Shown: positions 17,601 through 27,900 of the stretch, piece after piece
How positions within the stretch are numbered: position 1 is the stretch's first letter
Layout: every line of letters begins with the position of its first letter
From: Fructilactobacillus lindneri DSM 20690 = JCM 11027
GTDB lineage: Bacteria > Bacillota > Bacilli > Lactobacillales > Lactobacillaceae
Length of the DNA stretch: 64,000 nucleotides
NCBI RefSeq assembly: GCF_002907375.1
Contig: NZ_MIYK01000016.1
Location: 1 to 64,000, forward strand
Direction: 5' to 3'
Position numbers and translations under genes: made by a program
Notes under the pieces: generated by a model
Told to the model about the DNA's origin: nothing
Seen by the model: the letters and a program-made list of their open reading frames with translations, nothing else
The model's database searches: none

Positions 17601-19371
17601 CATTTGGTGCAATAAAGTTTCCAGTAAATTGCATATATTGAATAGCAGGTCCATTTGGAAAAATAATACTTAACTTAGCATCATTGTTATTAATTTGATT
17701 TAAATTAACTTTAATTCCTGGTAACAACTGATTTAATTCATCTAATGTAATCCATTTTCCAGAAGCTGAACCTGCCCAGCTCAGAGCGTATGGAGAATCG
17801 GATTGGGGAAGACCAAATCGAAGCCCATTCATATCAAAAGAAGCCCCAGAACCTTTAACCTCAACAGTCCATGTTCTCCCAGTTAACGTATTAAAAGAAG
17901 ATGATGGAAGTCCATTAGTCGGATAAATAACATTACACCAACTGGGTTCGTCACCTTTACTTGGATCAAAAATAGTTAAAGAACCATTTCCACCAATAGG
18001 GTTATCTGCAGAAGATCCCATATAAGGACTAACATTTGCATAATCTAATCCTGAAAGCAGTGATGGAGCTTGAGTTCGGTTTGGAGAAACGTCATTAGGT
18101 ACTGGAATATATCCATAATAAAATTTATTTAATTCGTAAATTTTATTATTTTGTTGAAAACTTTCAGAAAAATTAACCCCACATTGGTTTGAAGCAGATT
18201 GAAAGGGTACATTTAAAGTAAATGAAAAACTTCCAGTAGTAAGTGAAATTTGTTTGTCAAAAATGTAATCTGCAGTACCATCATTTTTATTTACTGACCA
18301 ATGTCCATATTCATTTCCACCGGTAACTAAAACTGCGTTCCAATTTATTGCTTGCTTCATTAAATCATCACTACCGGGATCTTCACTGTTAGCAATGTTA
18401 AATTTTATTTAATCACCAGGATTAATATATGCATCTGTATTAGTTACAACAACATTAGTTATAACGCTCAACGTTCCAAACTGATTAAAATTATTATTTT
18501 GAGGTTTAGCTAATTCATTACTACTAATATTTATTCCATTAGGTAAATTATCATTTTGAGCTGCCAGAATAACATTTTTGTTCTTTTGATCATCAGTTGT
18601 CACATCTGTGTTCGCAACCTTATCATTACTAGAATTAGGATATTTTTCTTTATTATCTGTCGGTAAATCATTCTTAATTAATGCTGCATCATTTTCTAAA
18701 TTAGTAGTTTTAGAATTGTCTTTACTATTATTTTGTAAGTTACCAGTAACACTACTTTGCTTAACATTATCATCAACAGTATTATTAGATTGATTTATAT
18801 CATTTTCTGAAGTAGAACTTTTGTCATTTGTTGTGTTTTCTTTTTCTACAGAAAAAGAAGTAGAATTATTACTACTTGTAGCTAAATCAGCATTTGTTGT
18901 TTGTTTAGAATCATCAGTTTCACTTTGATTAGGAACTGGTGCAGTATTAGATTCATTTTTGACATCGTTATCAGTTGCTTGCTTATCTGTTGCCGTTGAT
19001 TTTGTAGCATCAGCATCATTATTTGGGGTAGTAGTGTTATTAATCTTGTTTTGTTGTTCGTTACTATTAATAGAAGCATTTTCTGCTGAAGCATTATTTA
19101 CATCTAGTTTATTATCAGCAGTTTGACTATTTGCATTTACTTTATCAATATCGTTAGTTTTGATATTGTTTGTATTTTGATTTTCAGATTCTTGTTCAGG
19201 ATTTTCCCCATTAGTAGTACTAGTATCACTAGCATGAATATTGATGTCGTTTCCGACAAGTAAACCTGTTCCAAGAGAAAAGGTTGCAATAGCGGAAAAA
19301 AGCCAAATTTTGCCAGCCTTATACATCTTAAAATGCAATTTCCTTGGTTCATTACCCTTATTACTTAACAT
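14602..19371 (-). pseudogene. MucBP-repeat LPQTG adhesin 1, interrupted by one in-frame TAA
   Basis: One 1590-codon frame encodes a wall-anchored adhesin, but TAA at 18411-18409 splits it after codon 320. Upstream part: KxYKxGKxW-type signal (HFKMYKAGKIWLFSAIATF) and a long S/T/N/D-rich spacer. Downstream part: rest of an N-terminal globular domain, a MucBP-2-like domain, about nine MucBP repeats opening with forms of VNVNYVDENGN, a T/S/N-rich stalk, LPQTG, a hydrophobic helix and a KKKED tail. Sequence on both sides stays adhesin-like with no frameshift (..AYINPGD, stop, IKFNIANSED..). ATG 19371 follows TAGGAGGA. The downstream part has no secretion signal alone, so without read-through no anchored adhesin forms. 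Confidence 0.88.
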
Positions 19372-19414
19372 ACTTATTCCTCCTAAGAATTAAAGCAACA
19401 TTTATTAACCTTAA

Positions 19415-19442
19415 AATATCAGTTCAAAATCACAATAGTCAA
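19415..19442 (-). promoter_or_regulatory. Promoter of adhesin 1 (copy A of a duplicated segment)
   Basis: On the minus strand TTGACT (19442-19437), 16-bp spacer, GATATT (19420-19415). The surrounding ~115 bp (19372-19490) is clearly related to 20375-20493, which carries the matching lysR promoter. Confidence 0.6.
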
Positions 19443-19467
19443 AGGCTGACTTGGACAAAAGATTTAC

Positions 19468-20358
19468 TTATAGTGATGATATAGGTTTATTTACAATCAC
19501 ATTAACTATCTTTTTTTCAATTGCATTTAATTTATGAATCTTCAGATAGGCTAATGATACATATAAATCCGGCAAATCATTATCTTCTAGTTCCAAAAAA
19601 GATGTTTTGGGATTACTTTTATCAAATCCCAAATTCCCAATTGTCAAGGAAAAGCCTTCATCATTTGCAACTAATTGTTTTATCAATGACAAATTGTTAA
19701 TAGAATATCCAATAGGTGGATAAATATTATAATCTTTTTCTAATTTTTCAAATACTTTCCTTTGAAGCGTATGATTTGGCATACCAATGAATGGAGTATT
19801 AGCAAGTTCTTTAAAATTAATCGAACTTTTGGCTGCCAAAGGATTATTGTTACTAATAATAATCTTAAATTTATCTTTTCCTATTACTTCAGAATGAATT
19901 TCATTTTCATGTAAAGGGGATATTGATTCTACAAGCGAAAGTGGGATAGATCCATCTTTTAATTGTTTCAATAGTTTATAAGATGGATTCTCTACAGGAT
20001 TGATTCTTATCGAACTACTATCTAATTCAGAAACTAATTTAGAAAAATAAAACAATTTAATTAAAGGTGGCATGCCAATTTTGACTTTCGGGTTATTTAA
20101 TTTATTAATTGCTATATCAATCAAATCCATCTGCTCTACTATCACTTTTGCATGTTTATGCAATTCTTCTCCCAAGGAAGTCAACTTAACTCCTGCGGGA
20201 TTCGTTAAATGAATAAATATCGGTGACCCAATATCTTCTTCTAGACGTTTAATACCTTGTGAAACTGATGGTTGTGAAACTTCATAAAAGGTTGCGACTT
20301 TACTATAAGTTTTTAGCTCAATTAATTTTTCAAAATACTTTAAATTTTGTAACTTCAT
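19468..20358 (-). CDS. LysR family regulator next to adhesin 1
   Basis: A complete LysR protein of about 296 residues: HTH opening MKLQNLKYFEKLIELKTYSK with the turn YEVSQPSVSQGIKRLEEDIG, then the substrate-binding domain (FKIIISNNNPLAAK, NEGF-like DEGFSLTIGN). It lies 96 bp upstream of adhesin 1, in the same direction, and is the natural candidate for its regulator. The start is uncertain: ATG 20358 fits the family, while TTG 20373 is closer to a GAGGA site. A related HTH-only gene sits beside adhesin 2. Confidence 0.88.
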   Translation of the reverse strand: MKLQNLKYFEKLIELKTYSKVATFYEVSQPSVSQGIKRLEEDIGSPIFIHLTNPAGVKLTSLGEELHKHAKVIVEQMDLIDIAINKLNNPKVKIGMPPLIKLFYFSKLVSELDSSSIRINPVENPSYKLLKQLKDGSIPLSLVESISPLHENEIHSEVIGKDKFKIIISNNNPLAAKSSINFKELANTPFIGMPNHTLQRKVFEKLEKDYNIYPPIGYSINNLSLIKQLVANDEGFSLTIGNLGFDKSNPKTSFLELEDNDLPDLYVSLAYLKIHKLNAIEKKIVNVIVNKPISSL

Positions 20359-20419
20359 AACATCTTTTTTCAAAATATGATTTATCCTCAAAAATTAAAG
20401 TAACAATAATTAAATTTAA

Positions 20420-20447
20420 ATTATCAATACATAGCCAAAATAGTCAA
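20420..20447 (-). promoter_or_regulatory. Promoter of lysR (copy B of the duplicated segment)
   Basis: On the minus strand TTGACT (20447-20442), 16-bp spacer, GATAAT (20425-20420). It aligns with the adhesin promoter at 19415-19442, including flanking TTTGACTATT and the TAACTAAATC / TAAGTAAATC stretch that lies at the end of lysR in copy A. Confidence 0.6.
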
Positions 20448-20469
20448 ACTCTAACCCAGATAAATGATT

Positions 20470-21085
20470 TAGTTATAGTGGATTTATTATTTGATATTGA
20501 AAAAATATCTAATGTTATACCATCTAAAATATTTTGCAAATCTAAAAATAAATCAAAAACCAGAATTGATATGTCACCCTTAAGTAGTATGATTAGTTGG
20601 TTTGTCACTACTATTGTCATTTTGGCTTGGAATGTTTTTTGAAATAATATCATTTTCAGTTGAATCATCTTTTTGTTCATTTGTTATAGGAACTATCAGT
20701 TCTTATTTACTCTTTTGTTGGGACAACTGAAGGTGCATGAGTAGTTACGCCATTTGTTAAGGTAACAGTTACCGTTGTTTCTGTTTTTCGAACACTAAGA
20801 GAAAAATAACTGTTTTGCAAATTATCATAGTCATTATAAATTTTATGTTGTAAATCAGAACGTTTGAATATGAGTCCAATAATTTCTTTGCTATCAGTAT
20901 CTAAGAGGTTTGATCTGTTATTTTATTAATATCGGTGTTTTGGTTATCAGCAACACTTTCATGAACATTTATATCATTGCTACCAATTAGTCCAGTTTCA
21001 AGCGAAAATTTTGCAATTGCTGAAAAATCCAAATTTTTATTATTATAGCATTGATATATAAATAAATCTTAAATGAAAATAAATC
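20470..21085 (-). pseudogene. Decayed adhesin N-terminus and lysR 3'-end remnant
   Basis: On the minus strand, 21085-20930 resembles the start of adhesin 1: CATTTAAGAT..AAAATTTGGATTTTTC in DNA, and LDFSAIAKFSLETGLIGSN then DINVHES in protein, compared with LFSAIATFSLGTGLLVGND and INIHAS. Stops and frameshifts follow. Further on, fragments such as KTETTVTVTLTNGVTTHAPS and a D/S/N-rich stretch (NIPSQNDNSSDKPTNH) look like adhesin linkers in changing frames. The far end (20570-20465) resembles the 3' end of lysR. It reads as a decayed tandem copy of the lysR-adhesin cassette. Boundaries are approximate. Confidence 0.6.
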
Positions 21086-21144
21086 GTTTATCATAATGCT
21101 ATCATTAGTGATTTAAAATACAATTAAAAAGAATTTAATTATAT

Positions 21145-21202
21145 AACAAAAAGGATCTCAATAAAGTTAGAAAAAAGCTAACTTAATTGAGATCCTTTTT
21201 GT
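21145..21202. terminator. Terminator downstream of rexA
   Basis: Long hairpin: AACAAAAAGGATCTCAAT paired with ATTGAGATCCTTTTTGTT, with an inner AGTTAG / CTAACT stem. T-runs on both strands. It lies 16 bp beyond the rexA stop. Confidence 0.88.
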
Positions 21203-21218
21203 TATGAAAAAATATAAT

Positions 21219-24200
21219 TTAAATTGGAAGCAAGGAATGAGTTGATAACAAATACAAATATTTTTCCGTTATCTTATCTTTTCTACCTAAAATATCCTGT
21301 AATGCCTTGGCATAAATATTAATTTGTCCTTCATATTGAGTTTTAATTTTTTCAATATCAGTCTCAGGATTTTCAGGGTTTACAAAGCTAGTCTTGTAAT
21401 CAAAAATAATTGGTCCTTTGTCAGAATCATCCAAATATCCATCAATAATACCATGTACTAACAATTTTTGTTCGGAATCATTTTTAAATTCGGAAAATAA
21501 TTGATTGGCATTAATAATTAACGAAAATGGTACTTCACGATGTAGTCTCTCTGGATGAGCCAAAATTTGTTGACCGATGTCAGTTTGATAAAATGCCACA
21601 ATTGCATCAGTATCAATCTTCTTAGCAACTTCTGGAGTTAATAATTTCTCATTAACTAACTTTGCAATTAACTCCTGGACGACATTATTATCAACTGGCT
21701 GATAAACATCAATTTTTTGTAAAACTAAATGGGTAGCAGTTCCAATATCACTTGGACTTGGTGCCGCTACCGACTGCATAAATTTAGGCTGTGCAAACGT
21801 ATCGCTATTGTAACGTGTGTTTTTCAACACTAAATTATGGGCATCCGACACACTTGCTAATTCAATATTGTCAGGATCATCAAATTGTCGCTTAATTTCT
21901 GAAACCGACTGATAAGCCGTTGTTCGAGTTGCATCTGGATATTGATATTTAAATTCCATAATCTTTTTAATAGCTTCTGGATTAACCGATTCAGTTTTTA
22001 ATTCATTTTCTGATTCAGTTTTACCAGCTATAATTGTTTGCTGTAAATCATCTTTACTCAAAAATTCAATCTTAAAATCAGTCTCATCGTTGTTTAATAA
22101 ATCAGTATCATGGTCCTGATTAAAAAGCGGATGACGAACAAGTGCTGGTCCAATCCAATCCATAAAATTATTAGCCCCGCTCCGTAACGATTCCTGCAAA
22201 ACTAATGCATCGCTTTGCGTTGCCTTATTCCAGCTTTCAATCATTTGCGTTTCGCTATCTGTCTTACTGGTATGTTTCGCAATCCCAGTAATAATTAACT
22301 TTTGTTTAGCTCGAGTTAGGGCTACATATAGCTTCCGCATTTCTTCGGCTAGCATCCGTTTCTCTGCCAAATTAGAAATCGCACGATACTGTAATGTTGG
22401 AACTTTTTCATGCCGTTTGGAATTATAGTATTGAATTCCAATCCCTAAATCATCGTCCAAATTAAAACTGTTTCTCATATCCATACGGTTAAAGCCATGA
22501 GTCGCGTCTAACAAAAAGATAACTGGGTATTCTAAACCTTTACTTCCGTGAATGGTTTTTACAGACACCGCATCGGAATTAGTTTCCACACTTGCTTCCG
22601 CTAAATCCTCATCACGTCCCTGCAGGCGTTTTACAAATTGAACGAAGGCAAATAAACCTTTAAATCCATTTCGTTCATATTCTTCAGCCCGCTGATACAA
22701 AGCATGTAAATTAGCCTGACATTTTTTCCCCGCTGGCATTCCCCCAACATAGTCCAAAAATCCAGTTTGATCATAAATATACCAAATTAATTCCGCTAGA
22801 CTATGCTTAACTGAATAATCCTTAAAATCTTGTAATTGGGTCAAAAATAACTCGACTTTTTGTAACACAATGTTGCCAAACTCAGTTGTTTCATGGTCGC
22901 CATAATGCTGTTTAAAATCCAAAACCGATTGAAAATAATTTCCCATTCGTTGAGTAATACGCAAATACGCCATTTGATTTTCATCCATTCCCACAATTGG
23001 CGAACGCAACACTGCTGCCAATGGGATATCTTGAAACGGATTATCAATAATTTGCAGTAACGAAATCATAATTTGAACTTCCGTCGTTTTGAAATAACTT
23101 TCCGATCCGTCAATTGTAACCGGAATTTGATGATCTGCAAACAAATTTGAAATATCAAAATTATTCCGTTTGGTAGAAGATAAAATGGCAATATCACCAT
23201 ATTGAATATCACGAGTCATTTGCTTTTTACGATCATAAATTTGGAAATGATCTTGAATTAACTTATCAATTTTTTCGGCAACCATTTCAATTTGTTGCTG
23301 CTCGTTATCCATTTGGTCACCGTTTTCAGTAACCAAATCCTGCTCATCATCTTTATACAACATGATTTCCGTTGTTGAATCAATGTCATCAGGATAATCA
23401 AGTGCGCCAAATTTTAAATTTGCATCACCAGTATAATCAATTTCCCCCAAATTTTGATCCATAATCTGTGAAAAAACCAAGTTAGTAAAGTCATCCACAT
23501 TTTTAACCGACCGGAAATTATCGGGTAAAGTAATCAAAGTATTATTTTCATCTTGCGGGTATTTCGCAAACTTATCCATAAACATCTGGGGATCCGCTAA
23601 CCGGAAACGATAGATTGACTGTTTCACATCACCCACCATAAACATATTTTCCTGCTCTGGATTTTTAATGGCCGTCAAAATGGCATCTTGCAAATGATTA
23701 TTATCCTGGTATTCATCTACCATGATTTCGTTTAAATATTGCTGAAAATCATGCCGAATATTTTGTCCTTCATCGCTATCACTAGTTAGAATGTGTAAGG
23801 CAAAATGTTCTATATCAATGAATTCGTAAGCATGTTTTTTCTTTTTAGCGATTGCATACTTTTCGCGAAAAGTTTGGACAACCTCGGTTAATTTTTTGAC
23901 CAACTTTTGTGCCGCTTCAATTGTATCGATGTTATCTTTTTCATCAGCAAAAAAATAATCATCTGCTACTTTCTTTAAAATCAATTTAGAATTTTTACGT
24001 ATATCAGTAATTTGCTTTTTAACTTCAAGCTGATCATCGTCTAAATCTTTTTTACTAATTGTTGGCATTCTTTTTTCCCATTGAAAGTCAACTATGCTTT
24101 GCCGAATATCATTCCAGGATAAATCATCAGCAACTGTGGTTTTTAAATCCTGTAGACGCTTAATTTCTTTTTCTAAAAGCTCAACAATTTTAGCTATTCC

Positions 24201-24938
24201 AGCTTCATTGGCTTTATCTAGCATTTGTTCCCAAGTACTGAGCAGCTGTTCAATTTTATTTTGAATCGCTGGTAATAAGTACTGACGATAAAGTTTACTA
24301 TGGGATAAATTCCCGTCAATTTGATAAAAATCAACTAACTGATTCAACCACTGTTCTGGATTTTCATTTACATTGGCAAAGTCATACAACTGCATTAAAA
24401 CATCCGTAAGCCCGTCATCATTCCGATCATTAGAAAAATTACGTGTCAATGCTGCAAAACTGCCATCTTGATCATTAGCATATAAATCTTCACGTACATC
24501 GCTCCACACATTATCTCGAATCATACCCAGTTCACTACGATCAGTTAGAATCCGAAAATCGGGATCTAGCCCAATTACATAATAATATTTTTTAACCAGC
24601 CACTGACAAAAAGCATCCATGGTTTCTATATGGGCTGTGGTTAGTTTCCGAATTTGTTGTAAATAAAATTGTTTTTGTTCAGGATTGTGTGCTTCATTAA
24701 CTGCATCGTGCAAGGCAGCATTAATTCGATCCCGCATTTCTTTAGCGGCTGCATTGGTAAAGGTTACAATCAGCAACCGATCAACATCGATTCCATCATT
24801 CACTTTTCGCATTACCCGCTGGGTTAGCACACTGGTTTTCCCCGAACCGGCTGAAGCTGAAACTAAGGCATTACCTTGAAAATCTTCATTAATTGCCTGA
24901 GTTTGTCCCGGTGTCCATTGTCTACTCATTTTTTTCAC
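21219..24938 (-). CDS. rexA: ATP-dependent helicase/nuclease subunit A (AddA/RexA)
   Basis: A 1239-residue UvrD-like helicase with C-terminal nuclease. Walker A ASAGSGKTS near residues 31-39, Walker B/motif II VDEYQDNN, motif III GDVKQSIYRFRLADP, motif V VKTIHGSKGLEYPVIF, motif VI VALTRAKQKL, and a RecB-type nuclease core HGIIDGYLDD..IFDYKTS. With RexB it resects double-strand ends for RecA. It starts inside the end of rexB (17-bp overlap), by GTG 24938 or ATG 24929 after AAAGGAGG. Confidence 0.95.
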   Translation of the reverse strand: MKKMSRQWTPGQTQAINEDFQGNALVSASAGSGKTSVLTQRVMRKVNDGIDVDRLLIVTFTNAAAKEMRDRINAALHDAVNEAHNPEQKQFYLQQIRKLTTAHIETMDAFCQWLVKKYYYVIGLDPDFRILTDRSELGMIRDNVWSDVREDLYANDQDGSFAALTRNFSNDRNDDGLTDVLMQLYDFANVNENPEQWLNQLVDFYQIDGNLSHSKLYRQYLLPAIQNKIEQLLSTWEQMLDKANEAGIAKIVELLEKEIKRLQDLKTTVADDLSWNDIRQSIVDFQWEKRMPTISKKDLDDDQLEVKKQITDIRKNSKLILKKVADDYFFADEKDNIDTIEAAQKLVKKLTEVVQTFREKYAIAKKKKHAYEFIDIEHFALHILTSDSDEGQNIRHDFQQYLNEIMVDEYQDNNHLQDAILTAIKNPEQENMFMVGDVKQSIYRFRLADPQMFMDKFAKYPQDENNTLITLPDNFRSVKNVDDFTNLVFSQIMDQNLGEIDYTGDANLKFGALDYPDDIDSTTEIMLYKDDEQDLVTENGDQMDNEQQQIEMVAEKIDKLIQDHFQIYDRKKQMTRDIQYGDIAILSSTKRNNFDISNLFADHQIPVTIDGSESYFKTTEVQIMISLLQIIDNPFQDIPLAAVLRSPIVGMDENQMAYLRITQRMGNYFQSVLDFKQHYGDHETTEFGNIVLQKVELFLTQLQDFKDYSVKHSLAELIWYIYDQTGFLDYVGGMPAGKKCQANLHALYQRAEEYERNGFKGLFAFVQFVKRLQGRDEDLAEASVETNSDAVSVKTIHGSKGLEYPVIFLLDATHGFNRMDMRNSFNLDDDLGIGIQYYNSKRHEKVPTLQYRAISNLAEKRMLAEEMRKLYVALTRAKQKLIITGIAKHTSKTDSETQMIESWNKATQSDALVLQESLRSGANNFMDWIGPALVRHPLFNQDHDTDLLNNDETDFKIEFLSKDDLQQTIIAGKTESENELKTESVNPEAIKKIMEFKYQYPDATRTTAYQSVSEIKRQFDDPDNIELASVSDAHNLVLKNTRYNSDTFAQPKFMQSVAAPSPSDIGTATHLVLQKIDVYQPVDNNVVQELIAKLVNEKLLTPEVAKKIDTDAIVAFYQTDIGQQILAHPERLHREVPFSLIINANQLFSEFKNDSEQKLLVHGIIDGYLDDSDKGPIIFDYKTSFVNPENPETDIEKIKTQYEGQINIYAKALQDILGRKDKITEKYLYLLSTHSLLPI

Positions 24939-27900
24939 CTGCCTCCTTTCTCAATAAGTCCCAAATTTGTTGATCTGTTAACTTTTGAATTTCGCGATAG
25001 TTATTTTCTCTAAGCATTGGATCAAATTGCATAATTGCTTTATAAGGAGAATATTGAATTAAGGATTGTTTTTCATATTTTGCCGGAGCTAGTTGAATAT
25101 CGCCTGCAAAAATTCGTCTAGCTGCATTTTGAATCAAACGCTCTGTGTGTTGCAGCATTAGCTGCAAATTATCACGAGTAATTACTTTGCTAGTTACTTT
25201 CAAATCACCATTATTTTTAAAATCAAATGGATAAATTGCATTTACATCTCCGTTGCCCATTTTTTTCAACATCGTTTTATCGCTTACTAACAAGCCGTTA
25301 TATTTGTGCTTTTTTAAAAGTTCTCGCTCAATCTGTTTAGGTTCATTCCAATTTTTAACCTCACCTGGTTTTAAAATGGGATCAAAAATGTGCAAATAAA
25401 GCGCTCCTGCTAGCTCGGCCTGTTCGCTATCACTCAAAGAAGTAATGTTCTGCAAAACTGCATCTAAATAAGTCATCATCTGCATTGAAGTCCCATCATA
25501 AACCTCAGATAAATTAATATCCCGATTCCCAGATTTATAATCTACAATTCCTAGATAATCGATATCGTCAACTTTCATTTCGTCAATTCGGTCAATTCGT
25601 CCCTGGACATTAACTTGTTGGCCTTTATCATTCAAATCAAAATGCAATGGTGCATATTTTTGCCCTGGACCAAAGGCAACTTCCGTTTTTTTTGGTCTCA
25701 TGTTGACATGTTGTGCTTGGTTTCGCATTGTCAACGCCATTTGATTAACCGTTGCCACTAATTGACTCGTAATGTAACACATTCGTTGCGAACTTTTTAA
25801 AATCTCATATTGATAGTTCACATCCGCTTCAATCATCTTAGAAGTAATTTCTGTGACCAGTTCATGGATATCTTGATCAGTTAAATCAGGTAATTGAAGC
25901 TGCTGCTTATTAATTTCTTTTACAATACGATCAAGTGCTTCGTGATAAAACTGACCTGTATTGGCCGGACTAATCTCAAATTCATCCCGTTCACGCAATT
26001 TCAATCCATATTTTAGAAAATATTCGTATGGATCAGTGTAAAATTCCTCTAGTTTGGAAATTGATGTCACAATGTCATTTCCATATAATCCGGAAATAAT
26101 CTCTGGTCGAAGTTTTTTCGGGCTATTTTGATAATCAAGACTACCTAAAAGGTTCTTGGTTAAATCTCTGATTTGCCGATCCGAATGTTGTTCTAACTGT
26201 TGCTTAACAGTTCCCCAAGCAGAATTTAACGGCTGCTTATTTTTCTTACTAGCCAACGCCGCCTGAATCAAATACTTCAAAGATGTCCGATCAGATCCAA
26301 CATATTGACTGATATTAACCTCTTCAGCAGTAGGACGACCACTAAATTTTTCTGTTTTAATTCCAAAATAATCCTGAATTCTTTTGACATACGGAGAAAT
26401 TTGGTGAATTGTATCTGCGCCATCCCCGCCGAGATTATAAGAAAAATAAAGTTCATTGTCTGGATTTAGAAAGGTTAGATAATCTTCGTATGGCTCACCA
26501 AGCATCATCGTTTCACTGGTATCAACCAAATATTGATCATCTTCTAAATTGACATCCATCTGGTCCCGATCAGCATCATTAAACAAACTATTATTGTCGA
26601 CTTTAGCCGGAATATTATTGTCATCAGCACCAATCACAAAAGTAATTTTCTTATCATTTAGATGAATTCGTCCAGTTTCAGAAATCGTCACTTGATCAAG
26701 GGTTGAAGGAATTTGAGAATAACTGGCCCCTACAAAACCGGCTTTCAATAAATCCAAAAAATCATCCATCACAAATTCATGATCGCCTAAAACCGTTACA
26801 TAATCATCTAATAATTGGCAAAACTGATTCCAAACCTGTTCCGCTTGACCGGCTTCTTGTAAATTACCTGCTTCTGTTGCTTGCGATTGCCAGTTTTTCA
26901 ACTGATCAGGAACTCCATTTTGAACTAAAAACTGGTACAAAATTTTAGCAGCTGCACGACCAGTTTTAGCTTTATTTATTCTGCGATAAAAAGGAGGCAA
27001 AGTATCTTTGACAAAATGACGAATCTGATTAATCTCAGCTGAGATTTTTTTATTTTTGTCTACAACGATTCCAGTTTCTGTATCCAATGCTGCCGCATAT
27101 AACCAGTCTTCTTGCTGCAACCAACGTTTCCCTTGGTATCCATTTTTTAACACTAAATTTTCACACAAGGCTAAATAATGCCGATATTTTTTAATTGACA
27201 TGAATTTACCCTTAGCATTCCGAGGAATTAGTAATTCCGACTTCAGCAAACCCATGACATCGTCATAACGATAATTTTGAGCACGATTAGGTCGATAAAT
27301 CGAAAAAAGAGCATCTAATAACTCGACTAGCGGATGATCGTCCATGTGTTTTTGAATATCCGTAAAGTAAGGTAGTTGCTGCATCGAAAAAATCGGATCA
27401 ATAATATTTTCATATTGGTCTAGATGCCTAGCCACCACTAAAAAATCAGAATAACGATAATTACCGTTCGCTACTAATTGTCTGATTTTAATGGCTACTT
27501 GCATTAATTCATCAAAACTTGTATTAGTTTCAGTCACATGAACATTGGCATTTTGACTTTTAACCGCTGGAATTGGGGTTCCAACTTCGTTACTAGCAAT
27601 CCAATAATCTTCTAACTGTTTTAACCCAGGAGTAAGTTCTCGAGGACCAGCATATTGATCCGTCAAGACCTGTGAATTTTTTCGAGCATATTGGTATAGA
27701 TAATGATATAACTTCCCTGACTGATAGAAAAAGTCAGTTTCATTAGGCATTTCTTGATCATATTTATGATCCAAATTAAGATCCATCACCACATGAGCAC
27801 GCTGAATCAAAGTTTGAATAATTTGTAATTCTTGAGCACTAAACTTTTCAAAATTGCTAAAGTAAAAATGCATCTTAGAAATTTCTGCTTCTGGTAATTC

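Noticed and set aside
20444-20680. A 78-codon open frame on the minus strand
   Set aside because: Its other frame encodes a S/N/D-rich adhesin linker and its end resembles a lysR 3' end, so it is part of the decayed cassette rather than a gene.
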